Positions 1 to 7,390 of a stretch of 16,729 nt of DNA are shown here, in pieces. The notes below the pieces were generated by a model that worked only from the letters and a program-made list of their open reading frames with translations, did no database searches and was not told where the DNA came from. A program made the position numbers and the translations under genes. The stretch is from the NCBI GenBank assembly GCA_035547955.1, contig DASZTR010000003.1:1-16729 (forward strand), read 5' to 3'. Source of the stretch: Nitrososphaera sp035547955 (GTDB taxonomy: Archaea > Thermoproteota > Nitrososphaeria > Nitrososphaerales > Nitrososphaeraceae). Within the stretch, counting starts at the first letter, position 1. Every line of letters begins with the position of its first letter.

Positions 1-1
1 G

Positions 2-3000
2 ATATTTCGGTATAACCACGGCTACGGCAAAGCCGGTGCCCTGACCAGAGTTTCTGTAACGATGCTGGCTGTCTTGGTGCTAGTCGTCAATGCCGTGGTG
101 TCTGTTCCTATTCGGGCAAATGCGGCCACTGCACTGGACACATGCAATTGCGTGATCTTCCGGCTTGACGATGTCCAGGATGGCTGGCTCAATACGGTCC
201 AGACCGCGATCATGGACGATTTCATCGCCAAAAATGAGAAGCTAAGCGTCGGGGCGGTAATGGACTTTATCGGAACTGATCCAACAGTGGTGGACAAGGT
301 GGGACAGGGCATTGGCTCCGGCTTGTTCGAGCTTGTTAGCCACGGGTGGGACCATGTTGACTATACGACCCTAACCGAGCAAAACCAAGAAGCTACGCTG
401 AAACTGGCCAATGACAAGATGCCAACACTGTGGGGAGTATCTACACAAATCTTTATCCCGCCATACAATGTTTACAACGACAATACTCTTATCGCGCTCA
501 AGAATCTTGGCATGAAGGTCATTAGCGCCGAGTTTGACCAAGAGCTTGCGAGCATATACAACCCAGACGAGCCGGACAGCCCAGACAACAAGGTATACAA
601 GGCGATAAAAGGCTCGGACATCACAGACCCCCAAGGCATCTACCACCTCCCACAGGTAATTGGCTTTTACACCTATGACACCGACATACCGACAAAGACT
701 CCGATAAGCTCTATAGTCACGAGCGTTGATAACACGATTTCTTCCTATGGATATGCCGTAGTGACCCTTCATCCTCAGGATCTTGCTGTCAAGGACGCAA
801 CCCAAAATCCGATAAACCAGATCTCTGACAGCGAACTGGCCGACCTGAATACGCTCATCGATGACATTCACGCGAAAGGGTATGCAATAAAGAGTTACTC
901 TGACGCTGTAGGACTTACTCTACCAACAGTTTCAGATAACACGCCACCAGTGATAACGCCTCCTCCCGACAAACAAGTAGTCTCACCGGATTCTCTCACT
1001 AAAGTCGATATTAGCATTCCTGGCCCCTCGGTGTCAGACAATGTCAGTCCGGCTTCAAAAATAATTGTCACCAATGATGCTCCTCCAGCTGGGTTTCCTG
1101 CTGGAACCACCATAGTAAAGTGGACTGCCGTAGATGAAGCCAAAAATCAAGCAAGTGCCTACCAGTACGTCACTGTCCGCCCGACCGCGGGAACGTTCAA
1201 ACCTGTAGTTACTGTAAACACGCCCAACGACGGCGACAAGATAGATGGTCCACTCAGTGGAGTTAACGTGTTGGTACAGGGAACTACCTCTGAGCCGAAC
1301 ACCGGTGTAAAAATAGTCCAGGTAAAGCCAAACGACCAGACTGCTTATGCTACAGCAACGCCAAAGACAACCGGCACCCCTGGCGACTGGTCGACATGGT
1401 CCTACGTGCTTCATCTAACGTCTTCGGGCAACTATACGCTCACTTCAAGAGCAGACAGCCTCTGGGGGAACTCGACATGGCATTCAACTCCTATCACAGT
1501 AACTCTCAATGGTGCCGACACGACTCCTCCACAGCTAATTCCGCCTCCCAAATATACAAAGCTGGCAACCGGCGTAAAGACGCCTGTTTCGCAGTCAGAG
1601 CTGGGCGATTATATCGTGTCTGACAATTCGGATCCTGTCGACAAAATAAAGGTAACCAGTGACATTAGTGGAGCGACAGAATCCGACGGTGGCCTCACTG
1701 TAGGGACCCATACCGTCACATGGACTGCAGAAGATACTGCACACAACAAGGTGACGAAGACGCAAGATGTTATCATAACTGATTCGCAAGCGCCCACGGT
1801 TCCACAACCGCAATCGCCGGATGACAATTCCAACAATGACAATGGCATCGTGGCGTTCAACTGGGCAGCCTCTACCGATATAGCTTCCCCGACAGTAACC
1901 TATGACCTATGGGTCGCAAACAACCAAAACTTTGAGATTCCTCTTGTCATAACACAAACCGGGCTTAATGCCACCACATACACCAATTCGGCACCGCTGC
2001 CAGATGGAACGTACTACTGGAAGGTAAGGTCATCCGATCCGTCCAAGAACAACAGCCCCTTTAGTGATGTCCACACGTTCACAGTCAAGACCAACGGCAT
2101 CACGGTTACTCCCTCGCTCAGGAGTGGCACGTACGGACCTCCATTGACAATCACACTGACTGCTTCACCAGCAACCGCGGTGATCCACTACACCCTAGAT
2201 GGTACCGACCCTACCACGTCCAGCCCGACCTATTCAGCACCGATACCGATAACTCCTGTCGCTCCTAGCAACACCGTGATCCTGAAATACTTTGCATATG
2301 ATGCCACCACCGGCACCTTTAGCCAGATCGTCCCTCAAACCTATATCATCGACACCACAGCCCCGACTGTAACAGCTACACCCGGCACAGGTTCGTACAA
2401 AACTCCACCGTCTGTTGCACTGACAGCTTCACCAGCAACCGCGGTGATCCACTACACCCTAGATGGTACCGACCCTACCACGTCCAGCCCGACCTATTCC
2501 GGGTCAATACAAATACCTGAAACTCCCACGTCTACTACTCTAAAGTTTCTTGCAGTAGAGGGAGACAAGGTCGGCAGCGTAAAGACAGAAATCTACTCTA
2601 TTGACACTACAGCCCCGACTGTAACAGCTACACCCGGCACAGGTTCGTACTCTTCTGCACAGTCCGTCACTTTGACAGCAAGCGAAAATTCCGCCACCAT
2701 CTACTACACCCTAGATGGTACCGACCCTACCACGTCCAGCCCGACCTATTCAGCACCGATATCCATACCCAATACAACCTCGCTCAAGTTCAGGGCAATA
2801 GATGCAGCCGGCAACCTAGGCGATATTGCCACCCAGACCTACACCATCAATATTGTTAGTAGTGGAGGGGGCGGTGGCGGCGGCAGTGGAGGCGGCGGCT
2901 TTGTAGGTGGTGGAGGAGGTGGAGGAGGGGGCGGTGGTGGCAGCTCTGGCGGCAGCGTTACTTCTGGCGGCCAGGTCTTCACCTACCCTGACTCGCACTT

Positions 3001-3403
3001 TGTGACGCATCCGCTAGACAGGATCCAGTTCGTCAACATTGGCACCTTTGACATGCAAAACGTCCAGCTCATTACTGCCAAGACGGGACAGCAGGTGAGC
3101 ATATCAGCCACGTTCAAGAACTATCAGGAAAACCCACAGAACTACGTCTACATAACCCAGGTTGTAAAAGACGGCATCACCTACCGCATCGACTGGCAGA
3201 CGGGCGCGGTAGACACTGGACAGACAGACACGGTAGCTAGGTCGTGGATGCCTAACGGGCCTGGCGACTATACAATCAACGTCTTTGTGTGGGACAAGCT
3301 AGGTGGGTCTCCTATTGCGCTGTCTGAAATGGGCACGTTCCATCTTGCTGTCGCAGAAGCACCGGCGGGATCGCAAATACAGGAGGTGGCTGGCAAGCAA
3401 TAG
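2..3403 (+). CDS. Secreted polysaccharide deacetylase-like multidomain surface protein (5' end probably outside window)
   Basis: The reading frame is open from the window edge. The first in-window ATG is at 62, but a signal peptide starting there would lack a basic n-region. The upstream codons supply Lys and Arg before the hydrophobic stretch, so I infer that the true start lies upstream. Numbering from ATG 62: the signal peptide ends near ANA (about 20). A NodB-like deacetylase domain spans about 25-285, with Asp36-Asp37, a His94-x3-His98 pair in SHGWDH and PPYN at 133-136. These match the metal and catalytic motifs of polysaccharide deacetylases. Two HYR-like modules follow (about 292-373 and 484-576) with Ig/Fn3-like stretches between and after. 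Then come three chitobiase C-terminal-type repeats (about 680-930), a polyglycine linker (about 935-965) and a beta-rich C-terminal domain. There is no C-terminal membrane anchor. The likely role is trimming or binding an extracellular glycan; the substrate is unknown. Confidence 0.8.
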   Translation: MFRYNHGYGKAGALTRVSVTMLAVLVLVVNAVVSVPIRANAATALDTCNCVIFRLDDVQDGWLNTVQTAIMDDFIAKNEKLSVGAVMDFIGTDPTVVDKVGQGIGSGLFELVSHGWDHVDYTTLTEQNQEATLKLANDKMPTLWGVSTQIFIPPYNVYNDNTLIALKNLGMKVISAEFDQELASIYNPDEPDSPDNKVYKAIKGSDITDPQGIYHLPQVIGFYTYDTDIPTKTPISSIVTSVDNTISSYGYAVVTLHPQDLAVKDATQNPINQISDSELADLNTLIDDIHAKGYAIKSYSDAVGLTLPTVSDNTPPVITPPPDKQVVSPDSLTKVDISIPGPSVSDNVSPASKIIVTNDAPPAGFPAGTTIVKWTAVDEAKNQASAYQYVTVRPTAGTFKPVVTVNTPNDGDKIDGPLSGVNVLVQGTTSEPNTGVKIVQVKPNDQTAYATATPKTTGTPGDWSTWSYVLHLTSSGNYTLTSRADSLWGNSTWHSTPITVTLNGADTTPPQLIPPPKYTKLATGVKTPVSQSELGDYIVSDNSDPVDKIKVTSDISGATESDGGLTVGTHTVTWTAEDTAHNKVTKTQDVIITDSQAPTVPQPQSPDDNSNNDNGIVAFNWAASTDIASPTVTYDLWVANNQNFEIPLVITQTGLNATTYTNSAPLPDGTYYWKVRSSDPSKNNSPFSDVHTFTVKTNGITVTPSLRSGTYGPPLTITLTASPATAVIHYTLDGTDPTTSSPTYSAPIPITPVAPSNTVILKYFAYDATTGTFSQIVPQTYIIDTTAPTVTATPGTGSYKTPPSVALTASPATAVIHYTLDGTDPTTSSPTYSGSIQIPETPTSTTLKFLAVEGDKVGSVKTEIYSIDTTAPTVTATPGTGSYSSAQSVTLTASENSATIYYTLDGTDPTTSSPTYSAPISIPNTTSLKFRAIDAAGNLGDIATQTYTINIVSSGGGGGGGSGGGGFVGGGGGGGGGGGGSSGGSVTSGGQVFTYPDSHFVTHPLDRIQFVNIGTFDMQNVQLITAKTGQQVSISATFKNYQENPQNYVYITQVVKDGITYRIDWQTGAVDTGQTDTVARSWMPNGPGDYTINVFVWDKLGGSPIALSEMGTFHLAVAEAPAGSQIQEVAGKQ
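2162..2761 (+). repeat. Three near-identical intragenic module repeats
   Basis: The DNA encoding the TLDGTDPTTSSPTYS motif occurs three times. A 74-bp block at 2162-2235 is repeated exactly at 2426-2499, and its last part recurs at 2703-2761, matching 2187-2245 over 59 bp. A second block of 42 bp is identical at 2357-2398 and 2609-2650. The period is about 252-264 bp, one chitobiase-type module. Identity at the nucleotide level, including wobble positions, suggests recent duplication or gene conversion rather than only protein-level conservation. Confidence 0.9.
2863..2940 (+). repeat. GGN tract encoding a polyglycine linker
   Basis: About 78 bp of almost pure GGN codons encode a Gly/Ser linker between the last repeat module and the C-terminal domain of the deacetylase-like protein. 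Such tracts are prone to slippage. In-frame length variation would change only the linker length. Confidence 0.85.
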
Positions 3404-3476
3404 AGGATGGTGAGCACAAAAAAAGCCTCTGACAAAATAGCTGCCTAAATCCCTAGGTGCGTCAGAGAGATAAATA

Positions 3477-3522
3477 GATCCGCGGCCGGCACTTCTAACA
3501 AAAAAGATGGCCGCCGCGGATC
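3477..3522 (-). terminator. GC-rich inverted repeat with T-run, probable end of ppa transcription
   Basis: Arms GATCCGCGGCCGGC (3477-3490) and GCCGCCGCGGATC (3510-3522) pair almost perfectly around a 19-nt spacer. The spacer holds six T on the minus strand (3500-3505). It sits between two convergent genes, 32 nt beyond the pyrophosphatase stop. Archaeal termination relies mainly on T-runs, so the T6 is the likelier active part. The rest of the 3404-3553 gap shows only a second weak inverted repeat, CTCTGAC/GTCAGAG (3427-3433 and 3461-3467). Confidence 0.45.
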
Positions 3523-3553
3523 AAAAGTAAGATAATTAGATCCTACTACTGCT

Positions 3554-4093
3554 CTATTCTTTCTTGCTGTCCTTGTAGCGTTCCATCGCTTCGCTTATCT
3601 TTTTCTTGGCCGATTCCTTATTTTCCCAGCCCTTGACCTTGACGTACTTGCCCTTTTCAAGCTCTTTGTAGTGCTCAAAAAAGTGCTTTATCTGGTCCTG
3701 CACGTGCTGAGGCACGTCTTGGATGTCATTGACCTCTGAAAAAGACGGGTCTACCTTGGCTACAGGTACTGCCACTACTTTGGCGTCCTCTCCCTCCTCG
3801 TCGGCAGTTATGAGCACGCCGACCGGGTTTGCACGGATGACAGACGACGGCACCACGGGGTCATTTCCAAGTACGAGCACATCGACTGGGTCGCCGTCCT
3901 TCTCTTCTGTCTGCGGCACAAAGCCATAGTTGCATGGGTAAAACATCGCGGTGAACAGCTTGCGGTCGACAAAGAGCGCGCCTGTTTCGTCGTCGATCTC
4001 GTACTTTATGTTGCTGCCCTTTGGGATCTCGATTACGACGTTTAGCTCTTCTGGCGGGTTCTTGCCTGCCTTGAGTGTGTCTACTAGTGCCAA
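3554..4093 (-). CDS. ppa: Inorganic pyrophosphatase, family I
   Basis: This 179-residue soluble enzyme hydrolyses pyrophosphate to two phosphates, pulling forward tRNA charging and nucleotide polymerisation. The family signature DGDPVDVLV lies at 66-74. Asp66, Asp68 and Asp71 align with the metal-binding aspartates of the E. coli enzyme. Lys25, Glu32, Arg44, Tyr56 and the EKGKYVKVKGWE segment near the C terminus also match the family. Length is normal (about 175). The start is TTG at 4093, preceded by a purine-rich AAGGAAA. No ATG exists between it and the upstream in-frame stop, so the TTG is well supported. A TATA box at 4125-4133 would give a leader of about 10 nt. The gene is divergent from the phosphoglycolate phosphatase-argS operon. 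ArgRS, encoded in that operon, makes pyrophosphate. Confidence 0.95.
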   Translation of the reverse strand: MALVDTLKAGKNPPEELNVVIEIPKGSNIKYEIDDETGALFVDRKLFTAMFYPCNYGFVPQTEEKDGDPVDVLVLGNDPVVPSSVIRANPVGVLITADEEGEDAKVVAVPVAKVDPSFSEVNDIQDVPQHVQDQIKHFFEHYKELEKGKYVKVKGWENKESAKKKISEAMERYKDSKKE

Positions 4094-4124
4094 TTTCCTT
4101 ACCGGGACTAGCGGGCGAAAGTCA

Positions 4125-4133
4125 AGATATATT
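4125..4133 (-). promoter_or_regulatory. TATA box of ppa
   Basis: The minus strand reads AATATATCT, centred about 36 nt before the TTG start. Standard archaeal spacing of about 26 nt places the transcript start near 4103, leaving a short leader with the AAGGAAA motif. Confidence 0.6.
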
Positions 4134-4245
4134 CATTCCTATTGTGTACGTGCATATGTCGCCGCTGCATTTTCCGCACCCCCGAGGATTTCCAGACACA
4201 AAGCAAAGTGCCGACTTTTTTTAAAATGAGATCGTCCGTCTGGTC

Positions 4246-4279
4246 GTGCAAGGCACCACGATTGCTCGGGTGCCTGCAC
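4246..4279 (+). promoter_or_regulatory. Strong hairpin in the ppa/pgp divergent spacer (leader or small RNA)
   Basis: GTGCAAGGCACC (4246-4257) pairs with GGTGCCTGCAC (4269-4279), giving 11 bp with one bulged A and an 11-nt loop. An AT-rich TTTTTAAAAT at 4218-4227 lies about 25 nt upstream, so a transcript could begin at the base of the hairpin. This could be a long 5' leader of the phosphatase-argS mRNA or a separate small RNA. The 4094-4348 spacer holds no convincing gene otherwise. Function is inferred only. Confidence 0.35.
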
Positions 4280-4316
4280 AGAAATACAAAACAACAAGCT
4301 GGTACCTCACTACACA

Positions 4317-4324
4317 CTTATAAC
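4317..4324 (+). promoter_or_regulatory. TATA box for leaderless phosphatase-argS transcript
   Basis: CTTATAAC is centred about 28 nt before the TTG at 4349. That is the spacing expected for a transcript starting at or next to the start codon, and it is the main reason for choosing the 4349 start. Confidence 0.5.
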
Positions 4325-4348
4325 GTTCCCAGCCTGCTAAAAGCGCAT

Positions 4349-5062
4349 TTGGCCGGCATCAAGGTCTTTGCAGTCGACATCGACGGCACCCTGACGGAGA
4401 ACGGGGGCGGAGCCGTGCACATGCCTGCGTTGTCAAAACTGCGCTACCTGGACAAGCTGGGCTATCCCGTGATCTATGTCACCGGCAGGTCTTCGGTAGA
4501 GGCGTACGTGCTTGCGGTGTTTGGCGGCACCACCAAGATGGCGGTGGGCGAAAACGGCGGCGCGATCACCGTGGCGCCGCAGGAGCACAAATTGCTGGCC
4601 AGCCGGGAAAAGTGCATGGCTGGATATGAATTGTTGAAAAAGAGTCTTGATGGCGTGCAGGAAAAGCCAGTTTTCCCGCGCATGACCGAAGTCGTGATGC
4701 TGCGCACGTTTGACATCCGAGAGGGCCAGAAAATCCTAGACGAACACGGCCTGCAACTTTACCTGAACGACAGCAAATACGCTTTTCACATTAATGAAAA
4801 GGGGGTGGACAAGGGGCTAGGATTAAAAGAAGCGCTGAAAATATTGAAAGCCGAGCCCGAAGAAACGGTTGCGATAGGCGACAGCGAGACTGATATTCCA
4901 ATGTACGATGTATGCGGCTGCAGCATCGCGCTTGCGCATGCAGAGAGCCACGTAAAAGAAAAGGCAAAGCATGTCGTCGCCGGGAGGGAAGGGACGGGGT
5001 TGCTAGACGCAATTGACTATGTCGCGCAGAACTATCTAGCGGGGGTAAAGGCGAAAAAGTGA
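4349..5062 (+). CDS. pgp: Phosphoglycolate phosphatase, archaeal HAD type
   Basis: This HAD-superfamily phosphatase of about 237 residues probably clears 2-phosphoglycolate. HAD motif I is DIDGT, with Asp10 as nucleophile and Asp12 as general acid. Motif II is the Thr of YVTGR (Thr45). Motif III is a Lys in GVDKGLGLK (Lys155). Motif IV is GDSETD (177-182), which binds Mg2+. The C2-type cap between motifs II and III is typical of the archaeal PGP group of about 225-230 residues. The frame stays open upstream to 4142, but that extension is Cys/Arg-rich and unlike the family, and it would carry over 60 extra residues. I therefore choose TTG 4349, which also suits the TATA box at 4317-4324; ATG 4226 is the alternative. 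The stop overlaps the argS GTG start (GTGA), implying translational coupling. Other sugar or nucleotide phosphatase activity is possible. Confidence 0.85.
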   Translation: MAGIKVFAVDIDGTLTENGGGAVHMPALSKLRYLDKLGYPVIYVTGRSSVEAYVLAVFGGTTKMAVGENGGAITVAPQEHKLLASREKCMAGYELLKKSLDGVQEKPVFPRMTEVVMLRTFDIREGQKILDEHGLQLYLNDSKYAFHINEKGVDKGLGLKEALKILKAEPEETVAIGDSETDIPMYDVCGCSIALAHAESHVKEKAKHVVAGREGTGLLDAIDYVAQNYLAGVKAKK

Positions 5063-7032
5063 CGTTTCGAGATTTTAAGGGGCAGGCGCGCGAGGTAGTG
5101 TCCAAGAGCATAGAAAAGGTCGGCTACCTCTCATCATTAGTATTAGATTTTGACGTGTCAGAGCCTCCGAAAAAAGAGTTTGGCGACCTAACGTGCAACG
5201 TCGCGTTCCTTCTCAGCAAGCAGCTAAAGATGCCGCCGCCAAAGATTGCGCAGGAGCTGATTGAAAAGGGCATCAAGCCGTACATTGCAGAAAAACGAGA
5301 ACAATTTCCGCTCATAAAGTCTGTCGAGCCGCATCCCGCCGGCTACATAAACTTCCGACTTGACTATTCAATAATGGCAAAAGACACGCTTGGCCGTGCG
5401 CTGGCAAACCCGGAAAGGTACGGCTACATCGACGCCGGAGAGCCACAGCACATTGTAATAGAGCACACGAGCGTCAACCCGAACAAGGCGTTGCACGTGG
5501 GCCACATGCGCAACGTGATACTCGGCGACACGCTTTACCGCATAATGAAGGCCGCCAACCACAGGGTCCAGGTCCTGAATTACGTTGACGATTCTGGGCT
5601 ACAGGTGGCCGACATCGTCATAGGCTTCCAGTTTGCCGGCTTTCCACACGAGCCGCCTGACGGCCGCAAGTTCGACCAGTACTGCGGCGACGAGGTGTAC
5701 GTCAAGGTGAACCATATGTACGAGCGAGACCCGACGCTCGCAGAAAAGCGCAAGCTGGTGCTGCGCGAGATAGAGGAGGGCAAATCAGAGATCGCCAAGT
5801 TTGCAGCCGCAATAACAAAGAGGGTGCTTGACGAGCAATTAAAGACGTGCTGGCGCATGAAGGTGCGCTACGACATCCTGAACTTCGAGTCGCAAATAGT
5901 GCACTCGCAGTTGTGGGGCAAAGCCTTTGAGCTCTTGAAGCGAGAAGGGCTGGCAAAGTTCGAGACGGAAGGCAAGAACAAGGGCTGCTGGGTAATCGAA
6001 GCAGAAGGCGAAGAGGACAAGGTGATAGTGAGAAGCGACGGCACGGCTACCTACATCGCAAAGGACATCCCCTACGCCGCATGGAAACTGGGACTGGTGC
6101 CTGACCCGTTCGATTACGAAAAGTACGCTGAGCAGTGGGACGGCACGGCCCTGTATGCGACCGCGCTTGAACCTTCGATAATGACAGTAGGCAAGGAAGG
6201 CCTCTTCAAGGGCGGCGACAAGGTAATAACGATAATTGACTCAAGGCAGGCGCGCCTCCAACGCATTATATCGCAGGTGCTCGGCAAGATAACGACGAAC
6301 ACTGCAAACAACAATGACAATGGCAAGCATGAATACTACCAGCACCTCGGTTATGAGGCCGTGACCCTGAGCGCCGGCACCGCCAAGGCTCTTGGCATCG
6401 ACATCGGCGAGAAGCAGTTTATGCACATGTCCGGGAGGAAGGGTATCTACGTCGGTGCGGACTATGTGCTTGACCATCTGAGGAACAAGGCAAGGGAGGA
6501 GGTCAAGGCCCGTAACCCCGAGTTTTCCGACGAACAGGCAAGCGAGATCGCCGAAGAGGTCGCGGTTTCCGCGATACGCTACAATATGATAAGGCAGGAT
6601 CTTGACAAGATAATCACATTTGACATCAACGAGTCAATGAGTCTGGAGGGTGACACCGGCCCGTACTTGCAGTACGCTTATGCGCGCTCGCAGCGCATAC
6701 TGGAAAAGTCCGGCGCGACTGCTTCTCCTAAAGGAGAGACAGCAGTTGATTACGCGCTGCTGAAGGAAGAAGCAGAGGTGGAGCTGATAAAAGAAATCTC
6801 AAAGATGGACATGGTAGTCGAGGACGCGGCGAAATCGTTGAGCCCCAAGTCGCTTGCTCGGTACGCGTACAGCCTTGCCACGACCTTCAACTCGTTCTAC
6901 GAAAAGGTGCCCGTGCTAAAGGCGCAAGACGCAAGGACGCTTGACGCCCGGCTCGCCCTGGTCAGGACGCTCGGCATCGCGCTCAAAAACATGCTGTCGA
7001 TACTCGGGATTACTGCGCTCAATAAGATGTGA
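5059..7032 (+). CDS. argS: Arginyl-tRNA synthetase
   Basis: This class I synthetase of 657 residues charges tRNA-Arg in the cytoplasm. The N-terminal additive domain covers about 1-110. The HIGH motif appears as HVGH at 146-149 within NPNKALHVGH. The KMSKS region is replaced by MHMSGRKG (455-462), normal for many ArgRS. The C-terminal DALR-type anticodon-binding domain, starting near RYNMIRQDLDK, has the usual GPYLQYAYAR segment. An Asn-rich stretch near 413-422 is a likely surface loop. The start is GTG 5059, overlapping the upstream stop by 4 bp, so the two genes form an operon. The 3' end overlaps the convergent zinc-ribbon gene by 14 bp. A tRNA-Arg(CCG) gene lies about 3.5 kb downstream. 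Confidence 0.96.
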   Translation: MTFRDFKGQAREVVSKSIEKVGYLSSLVLDFDVSEPPKKEFGDLTCNVAFLLSKQLKMPPPKIAQELIEKGIKPYIAEKREQFPLIKSVEPHPAGYINFRLDYSIMAKDTLGRALANPERYGYIDAGEPQHIVIEHTSVNPNKALHVGHMRNVILGDTLYRIMKAANHRVQVLNYVDDSGLQVADIVIGFQFAGFPHEPPDGRKFDQYCGDEVYVKVNHMYERDPTLAEKRKLVLREIEEGKSEIAKFAAAITKRVLDEQLKTCWRMKVRYDILNFESQIVHSQLWGKAFELLKREGLAKFETEGKNKGCWVIEAEGEEDKVIVRSDGTATYIAKDIPYAAWKLGLVPDPFDYEKYAEQWDGTALYATALEPSIMTVGKEGLFKGGDKVITIIDSRQARLQRIISQVLGKITTNTANNNDNGKHEYYQHLGYEAVTLSAGTAKALGIDIGEKQFMHMSGRKGIYVGADYVLDHLRNKAREEVKARNPEFSDEQASEIAEEVAVSAIRYNMIRQDLDKIITFDINESMSLEGDTGPYLQYAYARSQRILEKSGATASPKGETAVDYALLKEEAEVELIKEISKMDMVVEDAAKSLSPKSLARYAYSLATTFNSFYEKVPVLKAQDARTLDARLALVRTLGIALKNMLSILGITALNKM

Positions 7033-7252
7033 GCCTGTTGTGCAAAGTTGCCTCTCTTGCCGTCCTGCCCCTGTCGCCGTGGTACTGCGGGCGGGTGCGG
7101 AGGCTCTTGTTGCAACAGGGGCACTTTGTTCCTTCGATATTGACAAAGATGGCGCGGTCGCACGAGATGCACACCTTCATCCCCTTGGCGTACTCGATCT
7201 TTTTTGCCCGGATGTAGCGCGGGTGTCTTCTGCAAATGCCTCTGCACGACAT
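7019..7252 (-). CDS. Small zinc-ribbon protein (thaumarchaeal type)
   Basis: A 77-residue basic protein starting MSCRGICRR. C28-x2-C31 (CISC) and C44-x2-C47 (CPCC) form a zinc ribbon, followed by the basic LRTRP motif. Cys3 and Cys7 may add further ligands. I recognise the general pattern CRGIC...CxxC...CPCC...LRTRP from small proteins of ammonia-oxidizing archaea, but no function is known to me; nucleic-acid binding is a guess. A longer frame starts at TTG 7306. ATG 7252 is preferred because a TATA box at 7286-7296 gives a leader of about 13 nt and the longer N-terminus would overlap that box. The 3' end overlaps argS by 14 bp, tail to tail. Confidence 0.75.
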   Translation of the reverse strand: MSCRGICRRHPRYIRAKKIEYAKGMKVCISCDRAIFVNIEGTKCPCCNKSLRTRPQYHGDRGRTAREATLHNRLTSY

Positions 7253-7285
7253 GTGGATTTGTTGGCGGGGACAGGCTATTCTGAC

Positions 7286-7296
7286 TAGATACTTAA
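7286..7296 (-). promoter_or_regulatory. TATA box of small zinc-ribbon gene
   Basis: The minus strand reads TTAAGTATCTA, centred about 39 nt before ATG 7252. It predicts a transcript start near 7265. Confidence 0.5.
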
Positions 7297-7356
7297 CGTT
7301 CTGCAATCTGTGACCAGAATAAGATTATAGAATTATGCTCTGTTCGGACAAAACCT

Positions 7357-7366
7357 GATATATTTT
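7357..7366 (+). promoter_or_regulatory. TATA box of the Rieske-like gene
   Basis: GATATATTTT is centred about 29-30 nt before ATG 7391, predicting an almost leaderless mRNA. Confidence 0.6.
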
Positions 7367-7390
7367 CTGGTGCATGATGCGTAGTGTATC

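Noticed and set aside
4142..4348. N-terminal extension of the phosphatase from TTG 4142
   Set aside because: The extension is Cys/Arg-rich, crosses promoter-like DNA and makes the protein about 70 residues too long for the family.
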